A stretch of DNA of 64,000 nucleotides, from assembly GCA_003162395.1 (NCBI GenBank), contig PMON01000068.1, positions 1,455 through 65,454 of the forward strand. Direction: 5' to 3'. A program made the translations under genes and the position numbers. Positions 1-9,004 of the stretch are shown here, one piece after another. Numbering within the stretch: position 1 is the stretch's first letter; every line of letters begins with the position of its first letter. The stretch comes from Acidimicrobiaceae bacterium. Its GTDB lineage: Bacteria > Actinomycetota > Acidimicrobiia > Acidimicrobiales > RAAP-2. Under the pieces are notes generated by a model. That model made no database searches, had not been told where the DNA came from, and saw nothing but the letters and a program-made list of their open reading frames with translations.

Positions 1-1
1 G

Positions 2-33
2 AGCCACTCCTCTGGCGTTCCCGCCTAGTGGCT
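2..33. repeat. Inverted repeat near left edge
   Basis: AGCCACT (2-8) is complementary to AGTGGCT (27-33), giving a 7-bp stem with an 18-nt loop. It could be the 3' hairpin of a gene lying outside the window. There is no clear U-tract, so this is only a candidate. The remaining sequence up to 197 shows no gene. Confidence 0.25.
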
Positions 34-197
34 GGTCATCTCAGCACGCACCCCCCTCGCTGACCGGGCCCTTAGGTAGGTTGCCACGAGGATTGGCCTC
101 GACGCATCAATCGCCGAAGTCTAGAAACCTCTTGAGCGTCGAGATGATCCGATTCAAGATGAAGGGGCTGTGTGTTCGGCAGCGTTCGACCTTGTTC

Positions 198-2813
198 CTA
201 TTCCTGTTTGAGGGCGTCGGCTAGTTGGTTGCGGTGCGTGATGCCGAGCTTCGCGAACGCGGCGTAGAGATGGCTCTCGACTGTTCGCACCGACACGGAC
301 ATGTCCTCGGCGATCTGTGTGTTGGTGGAGCCGTCGGCCGCGAGTGCTGCGGTCTCACGTTCACGTCGGCTGAGGGGGCTCCGGGCGACGGCCAGCTTGA
401 GGGGCTCGGTCGTCGCGCCCTCGCACTGCTCGGTCAGGGCGCGGGAGCGGCGCGCGGCCTCGGCCGATCTCGCCGGGAGCGCATCGCGTTGGCGGACGGC
501 GGAAGCTGATGCCCAAAGCTCGGCAGCGACGAGCGAGGATCCGACGTCTTCGAAGGCTCCGGCCGCGGCCTCCAGCTGGGCCGCATCGCCGCACCTGATG
601 GCCTGGGCGTACGCGCCGATCGCTGTCGACCATGGCCCGTCGACGTGGCTGGTGACTTCGCAGGCGCGCTTTGCAGCGCGGTGCTCGCCGAGACGGAGTA
701 GGTCCTGGAGGGCGATCATTTCGAAGGCAAGTTGACCTCGCGATGCGGCAAGGTCGGCCGCGTTCCACAGGTCGCTGATGGCGCTGGAGGTGCGACCGCC
801 TTGTGCGTCGACCCATGCAAGCGCGCGTTGCTGGTCGGCTTCGAATGCGAGAATCTCTGTACTGGGGTGACGCCGGACCTCCGCCGCGAGGGCCCTCGCC
901 TCCTCGTGCTGGCCGAGCAAGGCGTGTGCTTCGGCTGCGAGGGCAATGCACCACGTCGCGGGCAAGACGGGGCTCTTTCGGAGCGTGACGGCGGCATCGT
1001 TTAGCAACCGGGCTGCCGTTGACGGGCGGCCCTGAGCGAGTGCGAAGCGGCCTAGGTAGGCGTTGGACTGCGAGCGGACGTCGGGTGTGACGTTGGGAAT
1101 CGTGGCGATCGCGAGCTCCATGAGCTCACGGGCCTCTGCGAGGCGCCCGGCGAGGACCAGTGCTGTCGTGCGCATCGTGACGACCCATGCGGGAGCGCGT
1201 GGGATGCGGTCCTGGAGTCGCAGGGCAGGCTCAAAGGATTGCTCGCTCAACGTCAGCGCTTCGTCGATGTGGCCGGCCATCACGAGGCTGATGCCGACAG
1301 AGGTGAGCGCCCTGATCCGAACGGCCTCGTCGTCGACGGATGCGAGCGCAGCCGTCCCTAGCTCCGCGGCCTCACCGAATCGGGCACCGAAGGCGAGGAG
1401 CGTTGCCTGATGGGCCTGGAGCAGGGCCCTGATCCTGGGCTCGGTCGCGGACGACTCGGCGGACCGGAGGATCGCGATGCCGTCATCGACGCGGCCGAGC
1501 GCGAATCCAACGGCGATGACGAGGGCATCGGCGAGCTGTGCTCGGTCCTCGTCGCTGGGCTCGCTCCCGACGAGCGCGGCCAGGACCTCTTCGGTCTCGG
1601 CGAAGCGGTGTTGGCCAAGGAGTGCCCGTCCCAGCTGGAGTCGAGCGCTGAATCCTCCTCCGCCTGCATCGGACGCTCGGGCAAGCCGCTCGGCCAGTGA
1701 GTGGTCGGTCAGCGCATTGGCGGCCTGGGCCGCCTCGGCGAGCAGCTTGCAGTCGGCCGGCTCGCCCGCAGCCTCCCGACCCAGGGCCACTTCGAGGTGG
1801 TCGCCGTGGCGACGGAGGCCGACATCGGTGTGATGTTCGGCAATGTCGTGATGGATGTTGCGACGAACCGACACTGGCAGTGCAGCTCGAAGGACCTCGC
1901 CGAACAGTGGGTGCGCGAGCCGAACCTCGAATCGCCGACCGTTCGTGTCGACCGCGACGAGGCCACGACGCTCCAGGTCCGCAATGGACACGCCGGGGGC
2001 GAGACGCTGCGCAGAGGTGATGCTCAGAGGCTCTCCGATGCAGAGCAGCTCGAGCATGGTTCGCTCCGTCACGCTCAACGAGCCGAGCCGAGCAGCGACG
2101 GTCTCCTTCAGTCGCGGGGCATCACCAAGCGCACCGGTCCAGCGCCACACGCGGTGGTCGATGAGGATTGTGCCGGCGTCGAGGGCGTCAGCGATGAGCT
2201 CTCGTGTGAACAGGGCGTTGCCTTCGCTCACGGCCCAGAGCCGTTCGAGTGTGGAGTCCATGGTCGGGCCGCCAAGGGCGGTCTCGACGAGCTCGTCGAA
2301 CTCCGCACGGGAGATTGGTTGCAGCTCGAGACGTCCGATGATCCCGTCGCGGTGGAGCGCCACGATGGCATCGGGGGCTGGCTCGCCACTACGAAGTGTG
2401 AGCAGGACGGTGGCCGTACCGGCCGTGGTGAGGTGGTGGACGAGCGCGGCCGAGTGCGCGTCAAGCAGGTGCACGTCGTCGACCGCCAGCAGGACAGGGC
2501 GCCCTTGCGCTCGTCTCATCAGGTGGCGCTCGATGACCGCGAGCAGGTCGACCTGCTCGACGCCGTTGAGGTTCTCAGGAAGGAGGCGGGCGGCTGCGCC
2601 GAACGGCAGTGAGCGAGCCGACTCGGTGGCCGTGAGGAACTCGGCATGGCACTGCGGACTCGCTGCGACGACCTCACGCATGAGCCGGGTCTTCCCGACG
2701 CCGGCGCGTCCAGCCACGAGGACGCCGTGCTGACTCGGGTCGTCGATCGCATCGGTGAGGTGGGCCTGCTCCTCACGTCGGCCCACCAGGGGCCACTGGT
2801 CCATGTCGTTCAT
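198..2813 (-). CDS. LAL-type LuxR family transcriptional regulator (STAND ATPase)
   Basis: This is an ATP-dependent transcription regulator of the large LuxR (LAL/MalT-like) class, 871 residues from the ATG at 2813. The N-terminal NTPase has Walker A GRAGVGKT at residues 35-42 and a Walker B-like LLAVDDVHLL near 110. A long helical, TPR-like middle follows. The last 58 residues are a LuxR helix-turn-helix (LSRRERETAALAADG, then VRTVESHLYAAFAKLG). The frame stays open to 3077, but that extension would cover a divergent small gene at 2889 and the intergenic dyad at 2836-2854, and the protein family begins at PLVGRREEQ, so 2813 is preferred. LAL proteins bind an effector and ATP and then activate nearby promoters. 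The neighbouring secreted RCC1 protein, whose upstream region carries the same dyad, is a plausible target. Confidence 0.9.
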   Translation of the reverse strand: MNDMDQWPLVGRREEQAHLTDAIDDPSQHGVLVAGRAGVGKTRLMREVVAASPQCHAEFLTATESARSLPFGAAARLLPENLNGVEQVDLLAVIERHLMRRAQGRPVLLAVDDVHLLDAHSAALVHHLTTAGTATVLLTLRSGEPAPDAIVALHRDGIIGRLELQPISRAEFDELVETALGGPTMDSTLERLWAVSEGNALFTRELIADALDAGTILIDHRVWRWTGALGDAPRLKETVAARLGSLSVTERTMLELLCIGEPLSITSAQRLAPGVSIADLERRGLVAVDTNGRRFEVRLAHPLFGEVLRAALPVSVRRNIHHDIAEHHTDVGLRRHGDHLEVALGREAAGEPADCKLLAEAAQAANALTDHSLAERLARASDAGGGGFSARLQLGRALLGQHRFAETEEVLAALVGSEPSDEDRAQLADALVIAVGFALGRVDDGIAILRSAESSATEPRIRALLQAHQATLLAFGARFGEAAELGTAALASVDDEAVRIRALTSVGISLVMAGHIDEALTLSEQSFEPALRLQDRIPRAPAWVVTMRTTALVLAGRLAEARELMELAIATIPNVTPDVRSQSNAYLGRFALAQGRPSTAARLLNDAAVTLRKSPVLPATWCIALAAEAHALLGQHEEARALAAEVRRHPSTEILAFEADQQRALAWVDAQGGRTSSAISDLWNAADLAASRGQLAFEMIALQDLLRLGEHRAAKRACEVTSHVDGPWSTAIGAYAQAIRCGDAAQLEAAAGAFEDVGSSLVAAELWASASAVRQRDALPARSAEAARRSRALTEQCEGATTEPLKLAVARSPLSRRERETAALAADGSTNTQIAEDMSVSVRTVESHLYAAFAKLGITHRNQLADALKQE

Positions 2814-2835
2814 TCTGTCGGAGATCCCGACACAG

Positions 2836-2854
2836 GTCAGTAGCGAGTACTGAC
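2836..2854. promoter_or_regulatory. Dyad GTCAGTA-N5-TACTGAC between divergent genes
   Basis: A perfect 7-bp inverted repeat, GTCAGTA (2836-2842) and TACTGAC (2848-2854), has a 5-bp spacer. It lies in the 75-bp gap between the LuxR start (2813) and the small divergent gene (2889). The same half-site and spacing recur at 3250-3266 before the RCC1 gene. It is probably a regulator operator; binding by the adjacent LuxR protein is inferred. Confidence 0.6.
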
Positions 2855-2888
2855 ACGTCGCCCGGCGACATCGGTCACGATCAGGGTT

Positions 2889-3116
2889 ATGGACGAACGA
2901 AACTTGGATGCGCTTCCACGCGCTTACCGCATCGGCCTCCGGATGCGCGCCCTGGGGGCGGACGACGAGCTGATTGCGGACTGCCTCGACATCGATCCCG
3001 ATGCCGTCGTGACCTTGCTCGAGATCGGCCAACGCAAGTTCGAGCGGATCGCTCGACCGGTCGCCGACAACAGCCAATGCACCGAGCCTGGCGCGGGGGC
3101 CGGCACGATCAGGTGA
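2889..3116 (+). CDS. Small HTH-like conserved hypothetical protein
   Basis: The 75-residue product starts MDERNLDALPRAYRIGLR. It contains a helical segment (ALGADDELIADCLDIDPDAV) shaped like a helix-turn-helix or sigma region 4 fold. Similar short proteins are, from memory, found beside regulators in actinobacteria. The gene is divergent from the LAL regulator and shares its intergenic dyad. The reading frame is more protein-like than the opposite-strand extension of the LuxR frame that it overlaps. No function is known. A role as an accessory to the LuxR regulator is a guess from location only. Confidence 0.6.
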   Translation: MDERNLDALPRAYRIGLRMRALGADDELIADCLDIDPDAVVTLLEIGQRKFERIARPVADNSQCTEPGAGAGTIR

Positions 3117-3434
3117 CCTCCATGCTGCCTCCGGGACCCTCGGGCACCCAGGTCGCGACCTCGTCTCGTGCAGGACAGCTGGAGTCGCCGCCGCGACGAG
3201 TCACCTGGTCCACCGCGTTGGTACCTGGAGCTTGCGCCCCCGATGAAATTCAGTAGTCAGTACTGAGAAGCGAGGGGGTCAGGACTCTTACCATCACCTC
3301 ACAGGCGCCCGACCCATTCGGGTTCGAGCAAGGCAGGGGTTTCACATGTCACGAGCACGACGGGTCATCTGCAAGCCGTGTCGATCGCGACACCTGGCCG
3401 CGGCCAAGCACTCATCCAGCGTGGAGGTCCAGTC
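3117..3434. other. Intergenic region before the RCC1 gene
   Basis: About 320 bases without a convincing gene. It holds the second TCAGTA-N5-TACTGA dyad (3250-3266), a short hairpin (CCCGA and TCGGG around 3309-3323) and the GGAGG ribosome-binding site at 3423-3427. It probably contains the RCC1 gene promoter and a leader. Confidence 0.5.
3250..3266. promoter_or_regulatory. Dyad TCAGTA-N5-TACTGA upstream of RCC1 gene
   Basis: TCAGTA (3250-3255) and TACTGA (3261-3266) are separated by 5 bp. Half-sites and spacing match those of the dyad at 2836-2854. The spacer itself creates a second, overlapping palindrome TCAGTACTGA (3257-3266). The site is about 170 bp upstream of the GTG at 3435. Confidence 0.55.
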
Positions 3435-5195
3435 GTGATTGAGCACGCAATGAAGGCTCGGCTCATGCGCACGGCACGACTGCTTGGCAGTGCGCTTGCA
3501 CTCGTCACATTCAGCCTTGCGACAACGACCGCGACCTCGGCCGGGGCAGCTGCAAGCAGCGGTCCGGTGTACGGATGGGGTGGAGGCGCCACTGGCGCAT
3601 CGGGCAACGTCCTTACGCCGATCAAGGTCTCGCTGCCCGCAGGCATCACCGCCACGGACATCGCGGCCGGGAGCGATCTGTCGGCGGCGGTCGGCTCCGA
3701 TGGGCTGGTGTACCTGTGGGGTGGTGCAAGTGGCGGCGTCCCCGGCGGAGGCCCGACGTATCCCGTTTCGGTCTCCCTGCCCGGTGGCGTGCCCGCGACG
3801 GCGGTTGCGGCCGGCCTGAGTTTCGTACTTGCGCTGGGCGAGGATGGCAATGTCTATTCCTGGGGAGTCGACGGTGTCGGCGAACTGGGCACGGGCAGCC
3901 CCAACACGGACGAGAGCACGCCGACCAAGGTGTTGCTGCCCACCGGAAACGTCACGTCGATTGCCGCTGGTGACGATCAGGGCTTCGCGCTGACGGCTAC
4001 GGGCGATGTGTACGGATGGGGCGGCGACTACTACGGGCAGGTTGGGGACAGTGCAACGCACCAGCCAGGCGGCATCAACACGCCAACGCTGCTCGAGTTT
4101 GGCGGCGCACAAGGTGGCATCAGCGCCATCTCGGCCGGCCCGAACATGAGCATGGCCCTGACGAGCGCGGGCGACGTGTACGCCTGGGGCTTCGACGGGA
4201 ACGATCAGATTGGACCCAATTGCTCACCGGCTGACGCGTTCGACTACTGCTCGGCGCCGACCGAGGTCACAGGCGGCGCATCGGCCATCGCCGCCGGTGG
4301 CAACGACGGGCTGGCACTCATTGGTGGCGAGGTCTACTCGTGGGGTGTCGATACCGAAGGCGAGCTGGGCCGAGGCATCGGGGCACCGGCCTCCGCCACG
4401 CCTGGCCCGGTCTCGCTGCCTGTGGCGGCAACGGGCATCGCTGAGGGCGACACGCACGGCGCTGCCATTGGATCTGACGGCAACGTGTACTCGTGGGGTG
4501 CGAATGGAGAAGGTGAGGTGGGCGACGGCACCCAAGCAGAGCGCGACCTGCCCGTCGAGACGAACCTGCCATCCCTGGCCGCCGGGACCGTGCCCGACAA
4601 AATAGTTGCGGGCAGGTACCAGAGCTTGCTGGTGACGGGGCCAGCGCGTATCGCGCCACAGATCACGTCCGGTGCCCGGATGACACTTGCCGCGAAGAAG
4701 ATGGGGGCCTTTACCGTTGTCACGACGGGAGCGCCCACCTCGGAGATAAGTGAGGTGGGCAAGCTGCCCAATGGTGTTGGATTCTTCGATCAACACACAG
4801 GCATCGCCATCATCTCTGGCGAGACCACGGCAACAGGATCCTTCCCGATCACGATTGTCGCCGCCAACGGCGTGGCTCCCGATGCGTCGCAGCACTTCAC
4901 GCTGACCGTGGTTGGCGTGCCAACCATCACCTCGCCTGCCTCGACAAAGTTGGTGCTCGGGTCGTACGGAAAGTTCAAGGTCACCACGTCGGGCTTCCCG
5001 TTTCCCAGGCTGAGCGAGACGAAGACCCTGCCTCCTGGCGTCAAGTTCGTTGACAACAAGAACGGCACGGCCTCGATTGCGGGCACACCGAGGGGAAGGG
5101 CCAAGAGGTACGTGATCGACATCACCGCGAAGAGCAGCCAAGGTACCGCCAAGCAGGTACTGACTCTCATCGTGCGAGCAAAGCCGCGGGGATAG
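3435..5195 (+). CDS. Secreted RCC1-repeat protein with C-terminal Ig-like domains
   Basis: This is a predicted exported 586-residue protein. It has a basic N-terminus and a hydrophobic segment (LLGSALALVTFSLA) ending near the small residues AGAAAS, typical of a Sec signal peptide. Repeats of the form VYxWG, GxxG and (S/T)xIAAG occupy residues about 43-395 and mark an RCC1/BLIP-II type seven-bladed propeller. Two putative-Ig (He_PIG-like) units follow, about 396-586, including PPGVKF followed by a GTASIAGTP turn. The GTG start at 3435 is chosen because GGAGG (3423-3427) is 7 bases upstream; an in-frame ATG at 3450 is the alternative. It probably binds a surface partner or polymer outside the cell. 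No catalytic motif is seen. Confidence 0.85.
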   Translation: MIEHAMKARLMRTARLLGSALALVTFSLATTTATSAGAAASSGPVYGWGGGATGASGNVLTPIKVSLPAGITATDIAAGSDLSAAVGSDGLVYLWGGASGGVPGGGPTYPVSVSLPGGVPATAVAAGLSFVLALGEDGNVYSWGVDGVGELGTGSPNTDESTPTKVLLPTGNVTSIAAGDDQGFALTATGDVYGWGGDYYGQVGDSATHQPGGINTPTLLEFGGAQGGISAISAGPNMSMALTSAGDVYAWGFDGNDQIGPNCSPADAFDYCSAPTEVTGGASAIAAGGNDGLALIGGEVYSWGVDTEGELGRGIGAPASATPGPVSLPVAATGIAEGDTHGAAIGSDGNVYSWGANGEGEVGDGTQAERDLPVETNLPSLAAGTVPDKIVAGRYQSLLVTGPARIAPQITSGARMTLAAKKMGAFTVVTTGAPTSEISEVGKLPNGVGFFDQHTGIAIISGETTATGSFPITIVAANGVAPDASQHFTLTVVGVPTITSPASTKLVLGSYGKFKVTTSGFPFPRLSETKTLPPGVKFVDNKNGTASIAGTPRGRAKRYVIDITAKSSQGTAKQVLTLIVRAKPRG

Positions 5196-5237
5196 TCAAG
5201 AAGATCAAGAAGATGAGCGTCTGAGACAAGATCCCCT

Positions 5238-5252
5238 GCCGCGTCACGCGGC
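5238..5252 (+). terminator. Hairpin terminator after the RCC1 gene
   Basis: GCCGCG-TCA-CGCGGC forms a 6-bp GC stem with a 3-nt loop, followed by CTTT. It lies 43 bp after the RCC1 stop codon and fits a short intrinsic terminator. Confidence 0.5.
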
Positions 5253-5395
5253 CTTTGCACTACTGGGTGCAGAGTGGTTCACCACGCGCCGACCTTGGCC
5301 CCGACACGGTCCACCGTGCTTCGTGGCCCGCACAACCCAGGTGCGGCGGACGCTGCCCGCACGGAGCTCTCCTCGCCGCTGAGAGTGCGTGAGGC

Positions 5396-8300
5396 ATGAT
5401 CGAGCGGGTGATCTCTCGCTCGGCGGTGTGCCCTGTTCCCATCGGCCGCGAGCTCGAGGTCGGCGAGCTCGCGACGAATGCCGCCAGCCGGCGGATGACG
5501 TTGATCGCGGGTCCCGCTGGCATCGGCAAATCGCGACTTTCGGGCGAGGCACTGCGAATCGCCGACCAGCTCGCCTACACATCGCTCGTCGGCTACTGCA
5601 CGGCGGAGCAGGCGACGCCGTACGCCCCGTTCGTGAGCGCCCTGCGGCGGCGCACGAGGACGATGAGCAACGAGGAGCTCACCTCGCTCTTCGACGGGAC
5701 GTCGCTGCTCGCTGCCGCGCTCGTGCCGGAGGCCGCGCGAGCGATGGGGCTCCCCGCAGAGGCGCCGCCCCAAGAGGACCTCTTCGCCGCGATCTGGCAC
5801 CTCCTTCGCCGGCTCGCCACGCCGCCCGGGGGGATCAGGCTGCTCGAGGACCTCCACTGGGCGGACACCGACAGCCTCCGACTCCTCACCTATCTCGCGC
5901 GCGAGACGGACGACCTGCCGCTCTGGATCGTCGGCACGTACCGTCGCGACGAGATCCACCGTCGACACCCGCTCGCGGCAGTGCTCGCCGATCTCGGCCG
6001 TGAGCGCAGGTACGACGAGATCGTCCTCGACGCCCTGTCTCGAGAGGACCTCTTGGCGATGATCGCCGCGATCCTCGACGGCACCGACGTCGGCGACGAG
6101 TTCGCTGACGCGATGTACGAGAGGACCGCGGGCAACCCGTTCTTCGTCGAGGAGCTGCTGAAGGTGCTCATCGAGCGAGGCGACCTGTACCTCGAGTCCG
6201 GCGACTGGGCGCGGCGGGAGCTCTCCGAGATGGAGATGCCCTTGACCGTTCGCGAGTCACTGGTTGCCCGCATTCGGACCCTTGCGCCAGTCGCGGTCGA
6301 CCTGCTCCACCTCGCGGCGCTTGCCGGCGACCGGCTCGACGTCGCGGTGCTCGCGGCGGCAAGCGGCCTCCTCGAGGCGAACGTCGACGAAGTGATCGCC
6401 GACGGTCTGCAGTTGCAGCTTCTTGCGGAGCGACACGAAGGGTCCCGGGTGGTCTACGCCTTCCGGCACGCGCTGAGCCGGGAGGCGCTGAACGACGAGC
6501 TCGTGGGACCAGACCGCCGGCGACGGCACTTGCAGCTCGCTGACGCGATCGCCACGGTGCACGCGGACCATCTCGACGCGCACGCCGCCGAGCTGGCGGA
6601 TCACTTTCTCGCCGGCGGCGCCACGGCACGAGCCATCGCCTTTGGTCGACGTGCAGCGGCGGTGGCAGCGGCGAGCTTCGCGATCGACGAAGCGGGCCGT
6701 CGCTACGAGCGGACGCTCTCGCTCATGGCACCGGACGACCCGGACCGCCTCGACGTCCTCCTCGAGGCGGTCACCGCGACGATCGACACGTCGGACCGTC
6801 GCCTCGGGGTCGCCTTCGCGACGGAGGCGCGCCGCCTCGCGCACGACACCGGCGACCGTGCAAGCGAGGGTAGGGCAATGAGCGCTCTGGCATTCGACGT
6901 GAGCCAGGCGGGGAACACACCGGAGGCGGTCGCGATCCTCCGGGAGGCAGTGAAGGTCGCCGAAGGATCCGACGACTACGAGGAGTCGATGCTCCGCGCC
7001 TCACTGTGCCGCCAGCTGTCGCGCTCGGACCACGTTGAAGAGGCGACCGCGCTCCTCCCCGCTGCGATCGACTTGGCGGAGCGATCGTCGAACTTCAGGG
7101 CGCTGACGTCACTGCGAGTGACGGCAATCATGAACACCGCGTTCGGACCGACGTTCGAGGCCTCGCTCGACGCAGCCATCGACGCGGCTCGTGCCGGCCG
7201 CGACGACCGGGCGGAGTACGGGGTGATGCAGACCGCCGGCTACATCTGTACCTGGTGCGGCGACTTCCAGCGGTCCCAGCGCTCCTTCCAACGCGCACTC
7301 GACCTCCGCGACGGGGTCTCGCCGCAGGATCGCTATACCGATGCCGGCTACGCCTGGTTGCTCTCCCTCATGGGCGAGTTCGCAGCTGCCGCGGAGCGCT
7401 CCGTTGAGTCGCGCAAGGACGTGTCGTTTCCGACTCGGATCGTGTCGCTCACCGCGCTCTGCGAGGTCGCCGAGCGCACGGGATCCGAGGACCTCGCATC
7501 CCTCGTCGACGAGCTCTGGTCGTCGAGCATCCGCACGCGCGAGTCCCAGCGCTCGGTCCCAGCGCTCGCCGCGCGCGCACGCGACACGCAGCGCTCCGAC
7601 GGCGTCGAGGCAGCGAGCGGACTCTTCTGGGAGGTGCTCGAACGAACCACGACCGCTCGGCGACGCGGGAGTCACTGGATGTTCTCACCCGATTTTGCGA
7701 GGGCCCTCCTGGCGGACGAGCGCCTCGACGAGCTCGAGCGGTGGACGGCGGCGATCGGCGAGGTGACGTCCAACGACGCACACCCGCACAACCGAGCCGC
7801 CGACCTCCTCGTCCGGGGCTACTTCGAGACGGCACGCGGCGAGCTCGCGTCAGCCAGGGAGCACTTCGGGGGTGCGACGGCCCTCTTCGGGGCCATGCCG
7901 TGCCCGGCGAGAGAAGCCGAATCGCTGCTTGGACTCGCCGAGCTCGAGCGGCGTGCAGGCGACGACGATGCCTCCGAGCTGTCCGCTCGAGCCGCCGGCG
8001 TCATTGGCGCGCGCATCGGCGCGCACCAGCTGACCGCACTCGCGAATGGCGCGCTCGAGCGAGCATCGCTCCCGACGGTGCTCGCGACGATTCTCTTCAC
8101 CGACATCGTCAGTTCCACGGAGCGGCTCTCGGAGGTCGGCGATCGCGCGTGGCGGACGATCCTCGCGCGCCATGACGCGGTCGTGCGTCGCGAGCTCGAG
8201 CACTTCGGGGGCCGGGAGATCAACACGACTGGTGACGGCTTCGTCGCCACCTTTGACACCCCAACCACTGCAATCCGCTGCTCGCTCGCGCTTCGCGACG

Positions 8301-8548
8301 CGCTTGCCCGCGTGGGCGTGACGATCAGGGCAGGGCTGCACACCGGAGAATGCCAGGTGAGCGGCTCGAACCTCACTGGGCTGGCGGTGCACGTCGCCGC
8401 GAGAGTGTGTGCGGCCGCTGCGGGCTCCGAGCTGCTGGTGACGTCCACAGTGCGTGATCTCGTGGCCGGGACGGGTCTCACATTCGACGACAGAGGCCTC
8501 CGCGAGCTGAAGGGCGTCCCGGGCGAGTGGCGACTCTTCGCGACCTGA
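5396..8548 (+). CDS. AAA/STAND ATPase with C-terminal class III nucleotidyl cyclase domain
   Basis: A 1050-residue signalling protein. The N-terminal NTPase has Walker A AGPAGIGKS at residues 38-46 and a Walker B-like LLEDLHWAD. A long TPR-like helical region follows. The last about 160 residues are a class III adenylate/guanylate cyclase domain with both metal aspartates (LFTDIVSST and TTGDGFVATF). The substrate-selecting lysine position reads Asn (INTTGDG) and the transition-state Asn position reads His (AVHVAAR). From memory the same replacements occur in the mycobacterial Rv1900c type. In most relatives the cyclase precedes the AAA module; here the order is reversed. The start is the ATG after GAGG (5391-5394), which is rather close, so it is not certain. 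It probably senses a signal and makes a cyclic nucleotide or regulates through ATP-dependent assembly. Confidence 0.85.
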   Translation: MIERVISRSAVCPVPIGRELEVGELATNAASRRMTLIAGPAGIGKSRLSGEALRIADQLAYTSLVGYCTAEQATPYAPFVSALRRRTRTMSNEELTSLFDGTSLLAAALVPEAARAMGLPAEAPPQEDLFAAIWHLLRRLATPPGGIRLLEDLHWADTDSLRLLTYLARETDDLPLWIVGTYRRDEIHRRHPLAAVLADLGRERRYDEIVLDALSREDLLAMIAAILDGTDVGDEFADAMYERTAGNPFFVEELLKVLIERGDLYLESGDWARRELSEMEMPLTVRESLVARIRTLAPVAVDLLHLAALAGDRLDVAVLAAASGLLEANVDEVIADGLQLQLLAERHEGSRVVYAFRHALSREALNDELVGPDRRRRHLQLADAIATVHADHLDAHAAELADHFLAGGATARAIAFGRRAAAVAAASFAIDEAGRRYERTLSLMAPDDPDRLDVLLEAVTATIDTSDRRLGVAFATEARRLAHDTGDRASEGRAMSALAFDVSQAGNTPEAVAILREAVKVAEGSDDYEESMLRASLCRQLSRSDHVEEATALLPAAIDLAERSSNFRALTSLRVTAIMNTAFGPTFEASLDAAIDAARAGRDDRAEYGVMQTAGYICTWCGDFQRSQRSFQRALDLRDGVSPQDRYTDAGYAWLLSLMGEFAAAAERSVESRKDVSFPTRIVSLTALCEVAERTGSEDLASLVDELWSSSIRTRESQRSVPALAARARDTQRSDGVEAASGLFWEVLERTTTARRRGSHWMFSPDFARALLADERLDELERWTAAIGEVTSNDAHPHNRAADLLVRGYFETARGELASAREHFGGATALFGAMPCPAREAESLLGLAELERRAGDDDASELSARAAGVIGARIGAHQLTALANGALERASLPTVLATILFTDIVSSTERLSEVGDRAWRTILARHDAVVRRELEHFGGREINTTGDGFVATFDTPTTAIRCSLALRDALARVGVTIRAGLHTGECQVSGSNLTGLAVHVAARVCAAAAGSELLVTSTVRDLVAGTGLTFDDRGLRELKGVPGEWRLFAT

Positions 8549-9004
8549 CTGCACCGGTGCGGGCGACGACGAGCGCTCCGACTCGGTCCCCCCGCGAAGC
8601 ACCCACGCAGTGACTTCGATGTGCAACCAGCTGAGTGAGTCCGCGCTCTCGCCGGGTTGCTCGGAGACATGGAACGGTCGGGCACCCGCCTCTCAGGCTC
8701 ATCGCTTGGATCACGTCGCCGGTTGGATGGTGGTGTGGCTGCCACCAAGGACGCTGGGTGGCCGTGGTGGCATCAAAGTCAACGCTGGACGACCAGGTTG
8801 TGGATCTCGCTTCTTGGCTGACCGAGGACCCCAGCGAGCGCATCGCGGCCGTCGAGATCCTGCGAGGGCAGGCGCTCGGGGGTGATGATGCACCCGGATC
8901 GAGACCTCAATGGGTTTGTCGGGACCTTTCTCGATGGTGACCTCTCGGCGATCGTGATCGCTCCGGCGCGGAGGGGCAGTGGCCGAGCGCCTCAGTCTGC
9001 ATGA
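8549..9004. other. Non-coding gap with a possible antitoxin remnant
   Basis: About 455 bases without an intact gene. GCACCGGTGC (8551-8560) is a short palindrome after the cyclase gene. Part of the gap (8764-8940) encodes a degraded-looking antitoxin-like peptide, listed separately. Confidence 0.5.
8764..8940 (+). pseudogene. Possible antitoxin-like remnant
   Basis: From a GTG at 8764 the frame reads VVASKSTLDDQVVDLASWL, then DPSERIAAVEILRGQAL, about 58 residues. The PSERIAAVE(I/F)LR segment resembles small antitoxin-like proteins of the PAERLAAVEFLRRQ type known from TA loci. The usual C-terminal portion is replaced by unrelated residues and no partner toxin follows in frame. It may be a decayed copy next to the intact PIN/Phd locus. 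The assignment rests on recalled similarity only. Confidence 0.25.
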
